From positions 1 to 64,000 of the forward strand of contig NZ_VMNW02000006.1 in NCBI RefSeq assembly GCF_007713735.2: DNA of 64,000 bases. The letters run 5' to 3'. The notes under the pieces are model-generated. The model was not told the DNA's origin. It searched no databases and saw only the letters and a list, made by a program, of their open reading frames with translations. The position numbers and the translations under genes are program-made. This DNA comes from Amycolatopsis acidicola. Its GTDB lineage: Bacteria > Actinomycetota > Actinomycetes > Mycobacteriales > Pseudonocardiaceae. Below, piece after piece: positions 18,529-27,250 of this stretch (position 1 is its first letter; each line of letters opens with the position of its first letter).

Positions 18529-19991
18529 GACCGCAAACGTACGCGCCGCAGCTTCCCGGTCGCCGAATGCGGGAGTGACTCGGCGAATTCGATGCTGCGC
18601 GGCACTTTGTAGCCCGCGAGCCGGGCCGCGCAGTGCTCCACCACCTGCTGCTCCGACAACGAAGCGCCGGCCGAGGGCACCACCACCGCCTTCACCGACT
18701 CGCCGCTGCGCTCGTCGATCACGCCGACCACCGCGACCTCGGCGACCTCCGGCAACTGGGCGATGATCTCCTCGACCTCCTTCGGGAACACGTTGAACCC
18801 GTTCACGATGATCAGGTCGTTGGCCCGGTCCACCAGGTGCAGATCGCCGTCCACGTCGAGATAGCCGACGTCGCCGGTGCGGAACCAGCCGTCGGCGTCC
18901 GGCCCGTGGGCCCCGTCCGGCCAGTAGCCGGAGAACAGGTTTGCGCCGCGGATCGAGACCATCCCGGTACCCGCGTCGTCCTCGACGAACGCGTCGTCGA
19001 GGTCATCGGGATCCAGCGGCACTTCCTCGGCGAGCCCGTCCGAGCCGACCAGCCGCAGCTCGACGCCGGGCACCGGTCTGCCCACCGATCCGGGCTTCGC
19101 GTAGCCCGTGACCAGCGTGGACGTGACCACGGGGGCGGTCTCCGTCAGGCCGTAGCCCTCGAACACCGCCAGCCCGGCCTTCTCCCGGATCGCCGCCAGC
19201 ACCTTGGGGTGCAGCGGCGCGGCACCGGAGTTGAGCAGCCGGACCGTGGCCAGCCCCTTCCGCAACGCTTCGGCTGGCTGCTCGGAGAACTCGTGGTACA
19301 TCGCGGGCACGCCGCCGATCACCGTCACGCGCTGCGCCGCGCACACCTCCAGCGCCTTGGTCACGTCGAAGCGCTCGGCCAGCACGACCGTCGCGCCGAC
19401 GGCCGTGGCGTGCAGGAGCCCTGGCCCGAGGCCGTAAACGTGGAAGAGCGGGATGGCGATGAACACCCTGTCCTGCTGCCCGAGCGTGTGCGGCACCTGC
19501 TTGACCTGCTCGAGGTTGGCCAGCAACGCGCGGTGCGACAGCATCACGCCACGCGGTGGCCCCGTCGTGCCCGAGGTGTACGACAACACGGCGATGTCCT
19601 CGCCGCCGCCCACGGACTCCAGCGGCTCTTCGTTGTCGCCCTCGGGCAGCTCGCCTTCTTCGGGGTCACGGCTGAGCACGAGCCGCGCGCCGCTGTGCTC
19701 CAGCACGGTGTCGAGCTCCGGCCGGGGAGCCAAGGGGGAAATCGGCACCGCGATCGCGCCGAGCCGCGTCACCGCGAACAGAGCGATCGCGAAATCGGCC
19801 GAAGTCGGCAGCCGCAGCACCACGCGGTCCCCGGGACCGACCCCGCGCGCGGCGAGTTCACGGGCCTGGCCGTTGACCACCGAATTGAGCTGCGACCAGC
19901 TGAAACCCGTCCCCGCGGTGGTGTCGACGAGAGCCACGGAGCCGGGCCGGTCGACGGCGGCACTGGCGAGCAGATCGGCGATGTTGCCCAT
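18525..19991 (-). CDS. AMP-forming acyl-CoA synthetase / ligase
   Basis: 488 residues, ANL superfamily. Core motif A3 is LSYTSGTTGPPRGVMLSH; A5 is EGYGLTETAPVV; the hinge region is GWFRTGDVGYLDVDGDLHLVDR, and the catalytic lysine region near the C-terminus is LPHSATGKLRRVRL. Activates a carboxylic acid (fatty or related acyl) to acyl-AMP then CoA thioester. The substrate cannot be assigned. ATG start at 19991. Divergent from the sigma factor gene. Confidence 0.88.
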   Translation of the reverse strand: MGNIADLLASAAVDRPGSVALVDTTAGTGFSWSQLNSVVNGQARELAARGVGPGDRVVLRLPTSADFAIALFAVTRLGAIAVPISPLAPRPELDTVLEHSGARLVLSRDPEEGELPEGDNEEPLESVGGGEDIAVLSYTSGTTGPPRGVMLSHRALLANLEQVKQVPHTLGQQDRVFIAIPLFHVYGLGPGLLHATAVGATVVLAERFDVTKALEVCAAQRVTVIGGVPAMYHEFSEQPAEALRKGLATVRLLNSGAAPLHPKVLAAIREKAGLAVFEGYGLTETAPVVTSTLVTGYAKPGSVGRPVPGVELRLVGSDGLAEEVPLDPDDLDDAFVEDDAGTGMVSIRGANLFSGYWPDGAHGPDADGWFRTGDVGYLDVDGDLHLVDRANDLIIVNGFNVFPKEVEEIIAQLPEVAEVAVVGVIDERSGESVKAVVVPSAGASLSEQQVVEHCAARLAGYKVPRSIEFAESLPHSATGKLRRVRLRS

Positions 19992-20148
19992 GTCCCCAAG
20001 TGTCTCCCTTCCTCCCCCGTCATGGGGAAGCCGACGGATCGTCGCATTTCCGCAACCGACACCACTACCTACTTCCGGGTAACAACACGTATGCTGCTCT
20101 TCGCGCCGGAGTGGTGGTGATCACTCAGGTCGGGACAGAGGAGTCGCC

Positions 20149-20796
20149 GTGACGAACTGGCTGGTAGCACGCCCGGTCGGGCTGCACGTCGGCACGCTCG
20201 CGCGCCCGGTCGAGCGGGCGGAGGAGCAGCCCGCGGCCTGGGATCTGGTGCACGCCGCGCAGGAAGGGGACACCGCGGCCTTCGGCGCGCTGTACGACCG
20301 TTACGTCGACGTCGTGTACCGCTACGTCTACTTCCGGCTCGGCGACCGCGAGCTGGCCGAGGACATCACGAGCGAAACCTTCCTGCGGGCGCTGCGGCGG
20401 ATCACGTCGGTCAGCTACCAGGGCCGAGACGTCGGTGCGTGGTTCATCACCATCGCCCGCAACATCGTGCTCGACCACGTGAAGTCCAGCCGTTACAAGC
20501 TGGAGATCGTCACCGACGAGGTGTCCGAGTCCGGCTCCGCGCCGTTCGCCGGGCAGACCGTCCCCGACGGCGGCCCGGAGCAGCAGGCGGTGTCGAGCGC
20601 GACCAGGGATGCGCTGCTCAAGTGCGTCGCCGAGCTCGGCGAAGACCAGCGCGAGTGCATCGTGCTGCGGTTCATCCAGGGCCTGTCGCTGACCGAGACG
20701 GCGCGGATCATGAAGCGCAACGAAGGGGCCATCAAGGCGCTCCAGCACCGCGCGGTGCGCAAGCTCGCCCAATTGTTACCCCCCACCTGGCGCTGA
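20149..20796 (+). CDS. bldN: ECF RNA polymerase sigma factor, BldN family
   Basis: 215 residues. Region 2 includes LYDRYVDVVYRYVYFRLGD and ITSETFLRALRRI, then GAWFITIARNIVLDHVKSSR. Region 4 includes RECIVLRFIQGLSLTETARIM and NEGAIKALQHRAVRKLAQLL. These closely match Streptomyces BldN, which switches on aerial-development genes. A ~30-residue N-terminal extension is present, shorter than that of BldN. GTG at 20149 follows GAGGAG. An 8-bp palindrome GTGATCAC sits at 20117-20124 upstream. The membrane protein encoded 40 bp downstream is the likely anti-sigma. Confidence 0.85.
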   Translation: MTNWLVARPVGLHVGTLARPVERAEEQPAAWDLVHAAQEGDTAAFGALYDRYVDVVYRYVYFRLGDRELAEDITSETFLRALRRITSVSYQGRDVGAWFITIARNIVLDHVKSSRYKLEIVTDEVSESGSAPFAGQTVPDGGPEQQAVSSATRDALLKCVAELGEDQRECIVLRFIQGLSLTETARIMKRNEGAIKALQHRAVRKLAQLLPPTWR

Positions 20797-20836
20797 ACTC
20801 CGTAACAAACCGGGCCCCTGGCTCGTTTCAGACGAC

Positions 20837-21838
20837 GTGAACGTGCCCGGGTGGTCGGCGCGCGAACTTGAAGTGATTTCAGGTTTGCGCTCACTCGGTG
20901 ACGCGACCCCGGACGCCGCGGCACGGGATCGGATCCGGAGCGGGATCCTGAACCGGCTCGACGAAGGGCAGCGCGGACCGAGCAGGCGACGGCGCGTGCT
21001 GGCCGAAGTGCTGGCCGCCGCCGTCGCTCTGGTGATCGCGCTCGGCGGAATCGGCCTGCTGCTGTCGAGGAACGCGCTGCCCGGCGACGCGTTGTACGGC
21101 GTCAAGCGAGCCGGGGAGACAGCGGAGCTGGGGCTCGCGTTCGGCGACTCCGCCAAAGCGCAGAAGCACCTGGAGTTCGCGGCCAACCGGCTGGACGAAG
21201 CGAAATCGCTGAGCCAGGGCGACGCCGAGGGCTACGCCGCCACGCTGGCCGATTTCCGACACGAAGCCACGGTCGGCACGTCGATGTTCACCGTGCTGGC
21301 CATGCAGGCGGGCGGCCCGTCGCTGGAGCAGCTGAGCAGCTGGGCCGCGCAGCAGAGCGTGAAACTCGCCTCGTTGCGGCCTTCCGTGCCCGCCGCGGCC
21401 ACTGGCGAGTACACCTCTTCGGCTGAACTGGTCACCTCCATCAGCGATCGCGCGCAGGGCCTGCTGGACCGGCTCAACTGTTTCGAGATCACCACCGGCG
21501 TGCCGGACGGCCTCGGCGCCGTCCCCTCGACGAGCCCGTGCCAGCCCTCGTCCGACGCGTTCACCGGTGGTCAGCCTTCGGTGCCGGTACCTGCTCCGGC
21601 CGCCCCGTCGTCGGCTCCCGCCGCGCCGGTCATCACGAGTACGCAGGCCACAGTCCCTTCGAAGGCGAAACCGACCGAAGAACTGCCGCCCGCCAGCAGC
21701 AGCCCGACGCCCACCGCGGTCGGTCCGCCCATCAAGGCGCCGACCAGCGAGCCACTGCCGACGACCGTGCCGTGGACCCCGCCTGTACTGTCCATTCCGC
21801 CGCTGCTCCCCGGTCTTCCCGGGGTGGGGATCGGCTGA
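20837..21838 (+). CDS. DUF5667 single-pass membrane protein, candidate RsbN-like anti-sigma factor
   Basis: 333 residues. A ~50-residue cytoplasmic N-terminus (candidate sigma-binding part), a basic stop (SRRRR) and one membrane helix (about 54-77) lead to an extracytoplasmic DUF5667 domain (ALPGDALYGVKRAGETAELG, then helical to ~210) and a ~110-residue Pro/Ser/Thr-rich tail. In Streptomyces the anti-sigma RsbN is encoded just after bldN and has the same topology; sequence identity to it was not tested. GTG start at 20837. Confidence 0.75.
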   Translation: MNVPGWSARELEVISGLRSLGDATPDAAARDRIRSGILNRLDEGQRGPSRRRRVLAEVLAAAVALVIALGGIGLLLSRNALPGDALYGVKRAGETAELGLAFGDSAKAQKHLEFAANRLDEAKSLSQGDAEGYAATLADFRHEATVGTSMFTVLAMQAGGPSLEQLSSWAAQQSVKLASLRPSVPAAATGEYTSSAELVTSISDRAQGLLDRLNCFEITTGVPDGLGAVPSTSPCQPSSDAFTGGQPSVPVPAPAAPSSAPAAPVITSTQATVPSKAKPTEELPPASSSPTPTAVGPPIKAPTSEPLPTTVPWTPPVLSIPPLLPGLPGVGIG

Positions 21839-21889
21839 GGTCAATCGCTACCCTTTTCACGGAGACAACCGATTCAGGAGGCGGTCTGC

Positions 21890-22792
21890 GTGTGGCGCGG
21901 CAGGGGCAAGGGCCCGGAACTGGAAAGACTCGCCACGCTCGCCGGGGAGGCCTCGGCGGACGCAGCAGTCGCCATGGAATCGGTCCGGCTCGAGGGGGTC
22001 GAGCCACCGACGCCGCCCGCCCCACCGGACCTGACGGCCGCTGCGTTCTTCGACGTGGACAACACGATGATGATGGGCGCGTCGATCTTCCACTTCGCGC
22101 GCGGGCTGGCCGCGCGCAAGTACTTCACCACCTCGGATCTGGCCGGGTTCGCCTGGCAGCAGGTCAAGTTCCGGATCGGCGGCAGGGAGACCAAGGACAG
22201 CGTCAAGTCCAGCCGCGAACAGGCACTGTCCTTTGTGGCCGGTAAGACGGTGCGCGAGCTGACCGAGGTCGGCGAGGAGATCTACGACGAGCTGATGGCG
22301 GACAAGATCTGGTCCGGCACCCGCGCGCTCGCGCAGATGCACCTCGACGCCGGGCAGCGCGTCTGGCTGGTCACCGCCACCCCGGTGGAGCTGGCCGCGA
22401 TCATCTCCCGGCGGCTCGGGCTGACCGGCGCGCTGGGCACGGTCGCCGAGCACGTGGACGGCGTCTACACCGGGCGACTGGTCGGGGATCTGTTGCACGG
22501 CAGGGCAAAAGCCCACGCGGTGCGCGCGCTGGCCGCACGCGAGGGGCTGAACCTGCGCCGCTGCACGGCGTACTCGGACTCCTCCAACGACGTGCCGATG
22601 CTGTCGGTCGCGGGGACGGCGGTGGCCGTCAACCCGGACGCGGGGTTGCGTGAAATCGCGCGCGCCCGCGGCTGGGAGATCCGCGACTTCCGCACCGGGC
22701 GCAAGGCCGCCAAGATCGGCGTGCCGTCGGTGCTCGGCGCAGGCGCGGTGGCCGGCGCCGTCGCCGCGGGAATGGCTTACCGGCGGCGCTAG
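21890..22792 (+). CDS. HAD-IB family hydrolase (SerB-type phosphatase)
   Basis: 300 residues. HAD motif I is [11 protein letters not shown] (D55, D57); motif II is [10 protein letters not shown]; motif III/IV are [11 protein letters not shown] and [16 protein letters not shown]. The cap region resembles phosphoserine phosphatase-like SerB1 (Rv0505c), which occupies the matching chromosomal position. A glycine/alanine-rich C-terminal segment ([20 protein letters not shown]) may be a membrane anchor. AGGAGG precedes the GTG. The stop codon overlaps that of the convergent oxidoreductase at CTAG. Confidence 0.85.
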   Translation: MWRGRGKGPELERLATLAGEASADAAVAMESVRLEGVEPPTPPAPPDLTAAAFFDVDNTMMMGASIFHFARGLAARKYFTTSDLAGFAWQQVKFRIGGRETKDSVKSSREQALSFVAGKTVRELTEVGEEIYDELMADKIWSGTRALAQMHLDAGQRVWLVTATPVELAAIISRRLGLTGALGTVAEHVDGVYTGRLVGDLLHGRAKAHAVRALAAREGLNLRRCTAYSDSSNDVPMLSVAGTAVAVNPDAGLREIARARGWEIRDFRTGRKAAKIGVPSVLGAGAVAGAVAAGMAYRRR

Positions 22793-23727
22793 AGGTCGAT
22801 GACGACCTTGCCGTGTACGTGCCGCCCGGCCTGGATTTCGGTCGCGCGGCGGATCTCCTCGATCGGGAAGGTCGCCGCGATGGGCACCCGGAGGCGGCCG
22901 GCCGCGACCAGGCGGGCGATCTCCTCCAGCGCGCCGGGTTCGGCGTTCGCGCCGTTGGCGGCCGACACACCGTCGACCTGCGCGGCGATGGTGCAGATCC
23001 GGGCGTCCGGGACGCCGAGTTCCCTTGCGGTCAACACAGTTTCCGTCCCGTGCAGGTCGATGGCGGCGGTGACCCCGCCGGGCGCGAGTGCCCGGACCCG
23101 GTCGGCAAGGCCGTCGCCGTAGACGGCCGGCTCGGCTCCGAGGTCACGCAGGAAATCGGCCGACGTCGGCGATCCCGTCCCGATCACGCGCGCTCCCGCG
23201 ATCCGGGCCAGCTGGACGGCGAACACCCCGACCCCGCCCGCCGCGCCGCCGATCAGCACTGTGTCGCCCGGGCCTGGTTCGACCACGGCGAGGGCGGCCG
23301 ATGCCGTACGGCCGGCGATCGCGAGGGTCGCGGCGGTGCGGTCGTCGACGCCGTCAGGGGTGTGCTGGGCCTCGTTCGCCGCGGCCCCTTCGGCCGGGTC
23401 GATCACCACGAAGTCGGCCACCGCGCGGGACAGGGCGCCCCCGAACACCCGGTCGCCGGGCGCGAAGCCGGTCACCCCGGCCCCTACCTGATCCACCACT
23501 CCCGCGTAGTCGGTCCCGAACCCGGCCGGGAGGCTCAGGCCGAACCGGGCGGCGGTGTCCGCGTCGGCGGTCATGATCCAGTCCATCGGGTTCAGCCCGG
23601 CCGCGGTCACCCGCACCCGGACCTGCCCCTGGCCCGCCTGCGGGGCGGGAACCTCACGGACGTCCAGGACTTCGGGCCCGCCGAACGAATCGAGCCGGAC
23701 CGCCCTGCCCGTTGATTGATCGCTCAT
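22789..23727 (-). CDS. NADPH:quinone reductase-like MDR oxidoreductase
   Basis: 312 residues, zinc-less medium-chain dehydrogenase. The N-terminal GroES-like domain includes [13 protein letters not shown]; the Rossmann domain has [22 protein letters not shown]. No catalytic zinc cysteines are seen. Reduces quinones or enones with NADPH. Divergent from a TetR gene; two palindromic operators lie between them, so it is probably the repressor's target. ATG start at 23727. Confidence 0.9.
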   Translation of the reverse strand: MSDQSTGRAVRLDSFGGPEVLDVREVPAPQAGQGQVRVRVTAAGLNPMDWIMTADADTAARFGLSLPAGFGTDYAGVVDQVGAGVTGFAPGDRVFGGALSRAVADFVVIDPAEGAAANEAQHTPDGVDDRTAATLAIAGRTASAALAVVEPGPGDTVLIGGAAGGVGVFAVQLARIAGARVIGTGSPTSADFLRDLGAEPAVYGDGLADRVRALAPGGVTAAIDLHGTETVLTARELGVPDARICTIAAQVDGVSAANGANAEPGALEEIARLVAAGRLRVPIAATFPIEEIRRATEIQAGRHVHGKVVIDL

Positions 23728-23763
23728 GTACGCCTGTCTCCTCGAGCCGGTGCGGCATCGAAA

Positions 23764-23777
23764 CGGACTATGCTCCG
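23764..23777. promoter_or_regulatory. TetR operator copy 1 (CGGA-N6-TCCG)
   Basis: The 20-bp stretch 23761-23780 is AAACGGACTATGCTCCGTTT, with perfect 7-bp arms around a 6-bp spacer. It lies 37 bp upstream of the quinone reductase start, in the promoter region shared with the divergent tetR gene. Confidence 0.7.
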
Positions 23778-23802
23778 TTTACATGAACGACCGTAGCACA
23801 AC

Positions 23803-23816
23803 CGGAGCGTGATCCG
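23803..23816. promoter_or_regulatory. TetR operator copy 2 (CGGA-N6-TCCG)
   Basis: CGGAGCGTGATCCG repeats the CGGA-N6-TCCG core of copy 1, 39 bp away, almost four helical turns. It touches the tetR translation start, fitting repression of the regulator's own gene. Confidence 0.65.
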
Positions 23817-23818
23817 TT

Positions 23819-24385
23819 TTGGCTGAGGCGGAGAGGCGCGCGGACGCGACCCGTAACCGCGACCAGCTGCTCGCGGTGGCGACCCGCGTGTTCGGGGCGG
23901 CAGGCGCCGAGCCGTCGATGCGGGCGATCGCCCGCGAGGCCGGGGTCGGCATCGCCACGCTCTACCGGCACTTCCCGACCCGCGAGTCGCTGGTCGACGC
24001 GGTCTACCGGGACCAGGTCGTGCGGCTGACGACCGGCGCCCGCAAGCTGCTCGGCCGACTGCCACCGGCCACGGCGCTGCGACGCTGGATGGACCTCTTC
24101 GGGGACTGGATCGCGACCAAGAACGGCATGCTCGACACGCTGCTCGCGATGATCGAGTCCGGCGAGATCGCCCACGCGCAGACCAGGGCCGAGCTGCTGG
24201 CGGCGATCACCACGATGCTCGACGCCGGCCGGGCGGCGGGCGACCTCCGCTCCGACGTCACCGCCGAGGACATCGCCGCCGCCCTGATCGGCATCTTCAC
24301 CGTGGCCCCGCGGCCCGAGCACGAAGCCAGGGCCGATCGCCTGCTGAACCTCCTGGCGGACGGCCTCCGGCCCGCTAGCCCTTGA
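23819..24385 (+). CDS. TetR family transcriptional regulator
   Basis: 188 residues. N-terminal HTH: ATRNRDQLLAVATRVFGAAG, then SMRAIAREAGVGIATLYRHFPTRESLVDAVY. The C-terminal half is a ligand/dimer domain of the type seen with oxidoreductase targets. TTG at 23819 is the only in-frame start close to the HTH. Probably represses itself and the divergent quinone reductase through the two CGGA-N6-TCCG sites. The 3' end overlaps the convergent acyltransferase by 11 bp. Confidence 0.87.
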   Translation: MAEAERRADATRNRDQLLAVATRVFGAAGAEPSMRAIAREAGVGIATLYRHFPTRESLVDAVYRDQVVRLTTGARKLLGRLPPATALRRWMDLFGDWIATKNGMLDTLLAMIESGEIAHAQTRAELLAAITTMLDAGRAAGDLRSDVTAEDIAAALIGIFTVAPRPEHEARADRLLNLLADGLRPASP

Positions 24386-25391
24386 AAATCCCGGCGCGCT
24401 GGGAAAGACGGCGGTACAGCGACTGCTGGATCGACTCGCGAACCTGATCGGTCAGGCCGAACACGAGCATCGGGTCGTCCACGTCGTCCGGCTCGTAGCC
24501 GTCGGTGCGGATCGGTTCGCCGAACTCGATGGTCCACTTGGTGGGCAACGGAATCGCGCCCAGCGGGCCGAGCAGCGGGAACAGCGGGGTGACCGGGAAG
24601 TACGGCAGCCCCAGCAACCGTGCGAGCGGCTTGAGGTCGCCGATCTTCGGGTAGATCTCCTCCGCGCCCACGATCGAGCAAGGAATGATCGGCACCCCGG
24701 TGCGCAGGGCCGCCGAGACGAACCCACCGCGCCCGAACCGCTGCAGCCGGTACCGCGACGAGAACGGCTTGCCGATGCCCTTGTAGCCCTCCGGCCACAC
24801 CCCGACCAGCTCGCCCGCGGTGAGCAGCCGCTCGGCGTCCGGGTTGCACGCCAGCGTCTGCCCCGACTTGCGGGCCAGCGCGCCGAGCAGCGGCGTGCGG
24901 AACACCAGGTCCGCGCCCAGCATCCGCAGGTGCCGGTGCGCCGGATGCTCGTCGTGCACCGCGATCGCCGTCATCACCGCGTCCAGCGGCACCGTCCCGG
25001 AGTGGTTGCACACGACGAGCGCGCCGCCCTCCTTGGGCAGGTTGTCCACGCCGATCGTGCTGACCCGGAACCACTTCTCGTACAGCACCCGCAATGGCGG
25101 CAGGAGCAGGTTGTCGGTCAGCTCGGCGTCGAAACCGAACTCGTCCACCGTGTAGTCGCCGGTCAGCCTGTTGCGGAGGAAGGTGAGCGCCCTGGTGATC
25201 GCGTCCGGCTCGGGCTGCCCGGGCCCGGCCTCGGCCCTGGGCAGGCTCACCACGGGCGCCTCTGTCGTCTGCTCGGTCGGTTGCGGTCTGGTCCTCGGCT
25301 TCCGTTCCTGCGCCCGCCGCAGGGGGATCACCTGGGCTTGCACGCTGGTCGTCACTGATCCGGCCCCGTTTCCTGTCGTTTCCGGGTTCAT
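24375..25391 (-). CDS. Lysophospholipid acyltransferase family protein (Rv0502-like)
   Basis: 338 residues. The acyltransferase domain (about 135-310) has NHSGTVPLD (HX4D catalytic motif), GVWPEGYKGIGK (substrate-binding) and IIPCSIVGAEEI. An ~85-residue Pro/Arg-rich N-terminus is unique to this group. Transfers an acyl chain to a lysophospholipid or glycerol phosphate at the inner membrane face. ATG at 25391 overlaps the epimerase stop as ATGA. Same order as galE2-Rv0502 in M. tuberculosis. Confidence 0.85.
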   Translation of the reverse strand: MNPETTGNGAGSVTTSVQAQVIPLRRAQERKPRTRPQPTEQTTEAPVVSLPRAEAGPGQPEPDAITRALTFLRNRLTGDYTVDEFGFDAELTDNLLLPPLRVLYEKWFRVSTIGVDNLPKEGGALVVCNHSGTVPLDAVMTAIAVHDEHPAHRHLRMLGADLVFRTPLLGALARKSGQTLACNPDAERLLTAGELVGVWPEGYKGIGKPFSSRYRLQRFGRGGFVSAALRTGVPIIPCSIVGAEEIYPKIGDLKPLARLLGLPYFPVTPLFPLLGPLGAIPLPTKWTIEFGEPIRTDGYEPDDVDDPMLVFGLTDQVRESIQQSLYRRLSQRAGIFKG

Positions 25392-26431
25392 CGCGTCTGA
25401 CCGGTCGCGGCTGCCGTGACCACCTTGCCGGCCGCCGCGGCCAGCTGTGCTCCGTCGACGACCGGGCGCAGTCCCGCGCCGCGCACGTAGTCGTCGAACG
25501 CCGCGGCTGTGGTCCACCGCGGCCGGTAACCGAACTCCTGCTTGAGCCGGCTGGTGTCCACCACGCGGCCGTAGTTCAGCAGGCGCACCTGGTCGGGAGA
25601 GAAGTCGACCACGCGCGCGCCGCGCAGCATCTTGGCGACCGACGGGATCACCGACCGCGGGACTGGGAGTTCAACCCGCCCGGCTCGCCGGATCGCCTGT
25701 GACAGGGTCAGTACCCCGTCCGAGCCGACGTTGAACACGCCGGGGTGGTCTTCGAGGGTCGCTTTTTCCAGCACCGCCAGCGCATCGGCCGAATGGAGCA
25801 GCTGGATCCGCGCGTCGTACCCGAAAACCGTTGGTACGACCGGCAAAGCGAAATATCGCGAAAGCACGGTGTCGACGTCAGGGCCGATCAGGTTGGCCGA
25901 GCGCAGCGTGGTGACCGTGATGTCGGGTCGGCGGCGGGCCAGGCCGCGCACGTACCCCTCCATCTCGACCGCGTCCTTGGCGTAGCCGCTCGTCGAGGCC
26001 GGGATCAGCTCGGAGTCCTCGGTGAACACCGCGGGCGAACGCGGGCCGGCGCCGTACACCGCGGCAGTCGACTTGACCACCAGCTTGCGCACCCAGGCCG
26101 AACGCTGGCACGCGGCGAGCAGCCGCATGGTGCCGATGACGTTGACCTCTTTGAGCGTGCCCCGGCGGGCGGGCCCGGCGGGGTGGCACGTGGTGGCGGC
26201 GTGCACGACGGTGTCGACCCTCGCGTCGGCGAGCACGCGCGCGATCAGCGGGTTGCGGATGTCGGCGCGCACGAATTCGGCGCGCCCGAGGCGGCGCAGG
26301 ATCTGTTTGCCCGGCGGTCTCGTGTCCACCCCGATGACGCGTTCGAACTCAGGGGTGTTGCCGAGGCGGACTAGGAGCCTGCCACCGAGCTCGCCCCCGA
26401 CCCCGGTGACAAGCACGACATTGGACGGCAT
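25388..26431 (-). CDS. NAD-dependent epimerase/dehydratase (Rv0501-like)
   Basis: 347 residues, extended SDR. NAD-binding VVLVTGVGGELGGRLLVRL at the N-terminus, then VVHAATTCHP and SGYAKDAVEMEGYVR, where the usual YxxxK catalytic pair reads YAKDA, so the classical YxxxK is altered. Annotated as galE2 in mycobacteria, but true UDP-galactose epimerase activity is doubtful without that motif. ATG at 26431 has GGGGG upstream; an ATG 15 bp earlier is also possible. Confidence 0.8.
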   Translation of the reverse strand: MPSNVVLVTGVGGELGGRLLVRLGNTPEFERVIGVDTRPPGKQILRRLGRAEFVRADIRNPLIARVLADARVDTVVHAATTCHPAGPARRGTLKEVNVIGTMRLLAACQRSAWVRKLVVKSTAAVYGAGPRSPAVFTEDSELIPASTSGYAKDAVEMEGYVRGLARRRPDITVTTLRSANLIGPDVDTVLSRYFALPVVPTVFGYDARIQLLHSADALAVLEKATLEDHPGVFNVGSDGVLTLSQAIRRAGRVELPVPRSVIPSVAKMLRGARVVDFSPDQVRLLNYGRVVDTSRLKQEFGYRPRWTTAAAFDDYVRGAGLRPVVDGAQLAAAAGKVVTAAATGQTR

Positions 26432-26565
26432 GGAACCCCCTGGCAAAAGGGCTGGTTTTCGGCGGCGACGCAGATGTTACCCCCGAAACGGGAGCCCGGT
26501 GAGGACCGCTAACACGCTATTAACCCAGGTCACGGCCTGTGTACGAGCCTCACCCAAATGGACGC

Positions 26566-26591
26566 GACCCGCCCGGGTAACCGGACGGGTC
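26566..26591 (-). terminator. Hairpin terminator after the bS22 gene
   Basis: GACCCGCCCGG / CCGGACGGGTC arms (10 of 11 paired) with a GTAA loop, 26 bp past the bS22 stop. No U-tract, as common in actinobacteria. The rest of 26432-26617 probably holds the epimerase promoter; nothing else is evident. Confidence 0.6.
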
Positions 26592-26617
26592 GCTGTCAGC
26601 TTCAGTGCGCTTACGCG

Positions 26618-26719
26618 TCACTTGCCCTGCTTGCGGCGCTGCATCCGGGTGCGGCGCAGCAGCTTGCGGTGCTTCTTCTTGGACATGCGCTTGCGGCGCT
26701 TCTTGATCACCGAGCCCAC
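26618..26719 (-). CDS. Ribosomal protein bS22 (AURKAIP1/COX24 domain protein)
   Basis: Only 33 residues: GTG, then [20 protein letters not shown] and a basic end [12 protein letters not shown]. This matches the bS22 protein found in mycobacterial ribosomes and the annotated mini-gene Rv0500B. It binds 16S rRNA in the small subunit near the decoding side. A GAAGGAG ribosome site lies 7 bp upstream. Between the HTH gene and the epimerase, exactly as Rv0500A-Rv0500B-galE2. Confidence 0.92.
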   Translation of the reverse strand: MGSVIKKRRKRMSKKKHRKLLRRTRMQRRKQGK

Positions 26720-26748
26720 AGGGTGCTCCTTCGCTGTTGGTCTTACTT

Positions 26749-26771
26749 GGACGCTGCCCGGCGCAGCGTCC
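26749..26771 (-). promoter_or_regulatory. Perfect hairpin in the bS22 leader
   Basis: GGACGCTGC / GCAGCGTCC, 9-bp perfect arms and a 5-nt loop, ending 30 bp before the bS22 start and 77 bp after the HTH gene. It could terminate the HTH transcript or be a leader structure for bS22. The only other notable content of 26720-26847 is ordinary GC-rich sequence. Confidence 0.55.
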
Positions 26772-26847
26772 AGCGGATGGAGCGCATCAGGCGCGAGCGG
26801 TCTCCCAGATTACCCGCGCACGATGGGCGCAAGCGCACGCCCCCTAC

Positions 26848-27060
26848 CTAACCGACATCGAAATAGGCGCCTTCCAAGTACTCGTGGACGGCTTTCTCGG
26901 GCACCCGGAACGACTTACCGACCCGAACGGCCGGTAGTTCGCCCGAATGCACGAGGCGGTAGACGGTCATCTTGGAGACCCGCATCAGCGTGGCCACCTC
27001 GGCGACCGTCAGGAACTGGACCTGCCCGACAGCGGGCACGTCCTTCTTGTTCGACGGCAT
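26848..27060 (-). CDS. Excisionase-type helix-turn-helix protein (Rv0500A-like)
   Basis: 70 residues. A single MerR/excisionase-type HTH: FLTVAEVATLMRVSKMTVYRL followed by the wing region LPAVRVGKSFRVPEKAVHEYL. Start at ATG 27060 (MPSNKKDVP). Despite the name it is a chromosomal housekeeping-type regulator, conserved next to proC and bS22. Its targets are unknown. Similar in fold to the BldC-like protein at 1807. Confidence 0.85.
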   Translation of the reverse strand: MPSNKKDVPAVGQVQFLTVAEVATLMRVSKMTVYRLVHSGELPAVRVGKSFRVPEKAVHEYLEGAYFDVG

Positions 27061-27201
27061 AGTCACCGTGCCCTTCGACACGCGTCGTGCCGCTCGGCTT
27101 CCCCACCGGCGGTACCGACACGCACGTGCTTTATCCCTGAGGGTAGCGGGACTGCTGGGACCAGTGCGACGCCTGGCGCGAAGATTGGTCCAACCGGGCG
27201 C

Positions 27202-27240
27202 CCGGCCAGGGGTGAAAGGTCCGTTTCTCACCCCGGCCGG
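27202..27240 (-). terminator. Long hairpin after proC
   Basis: CCGGCC-A-GGGGTGA / TCACCCC-GGCCGG arms with an 11-nt loop, starting 11 bp past the proC stop on the leftward strand. Thirteen base pairs with one bulge; no U-tract. The remainder of 27061-27201 is the probable promoter of the HTH gene. Confidence 0.65.
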
Positions 27241-27250
27241 ACGCCGGTGA

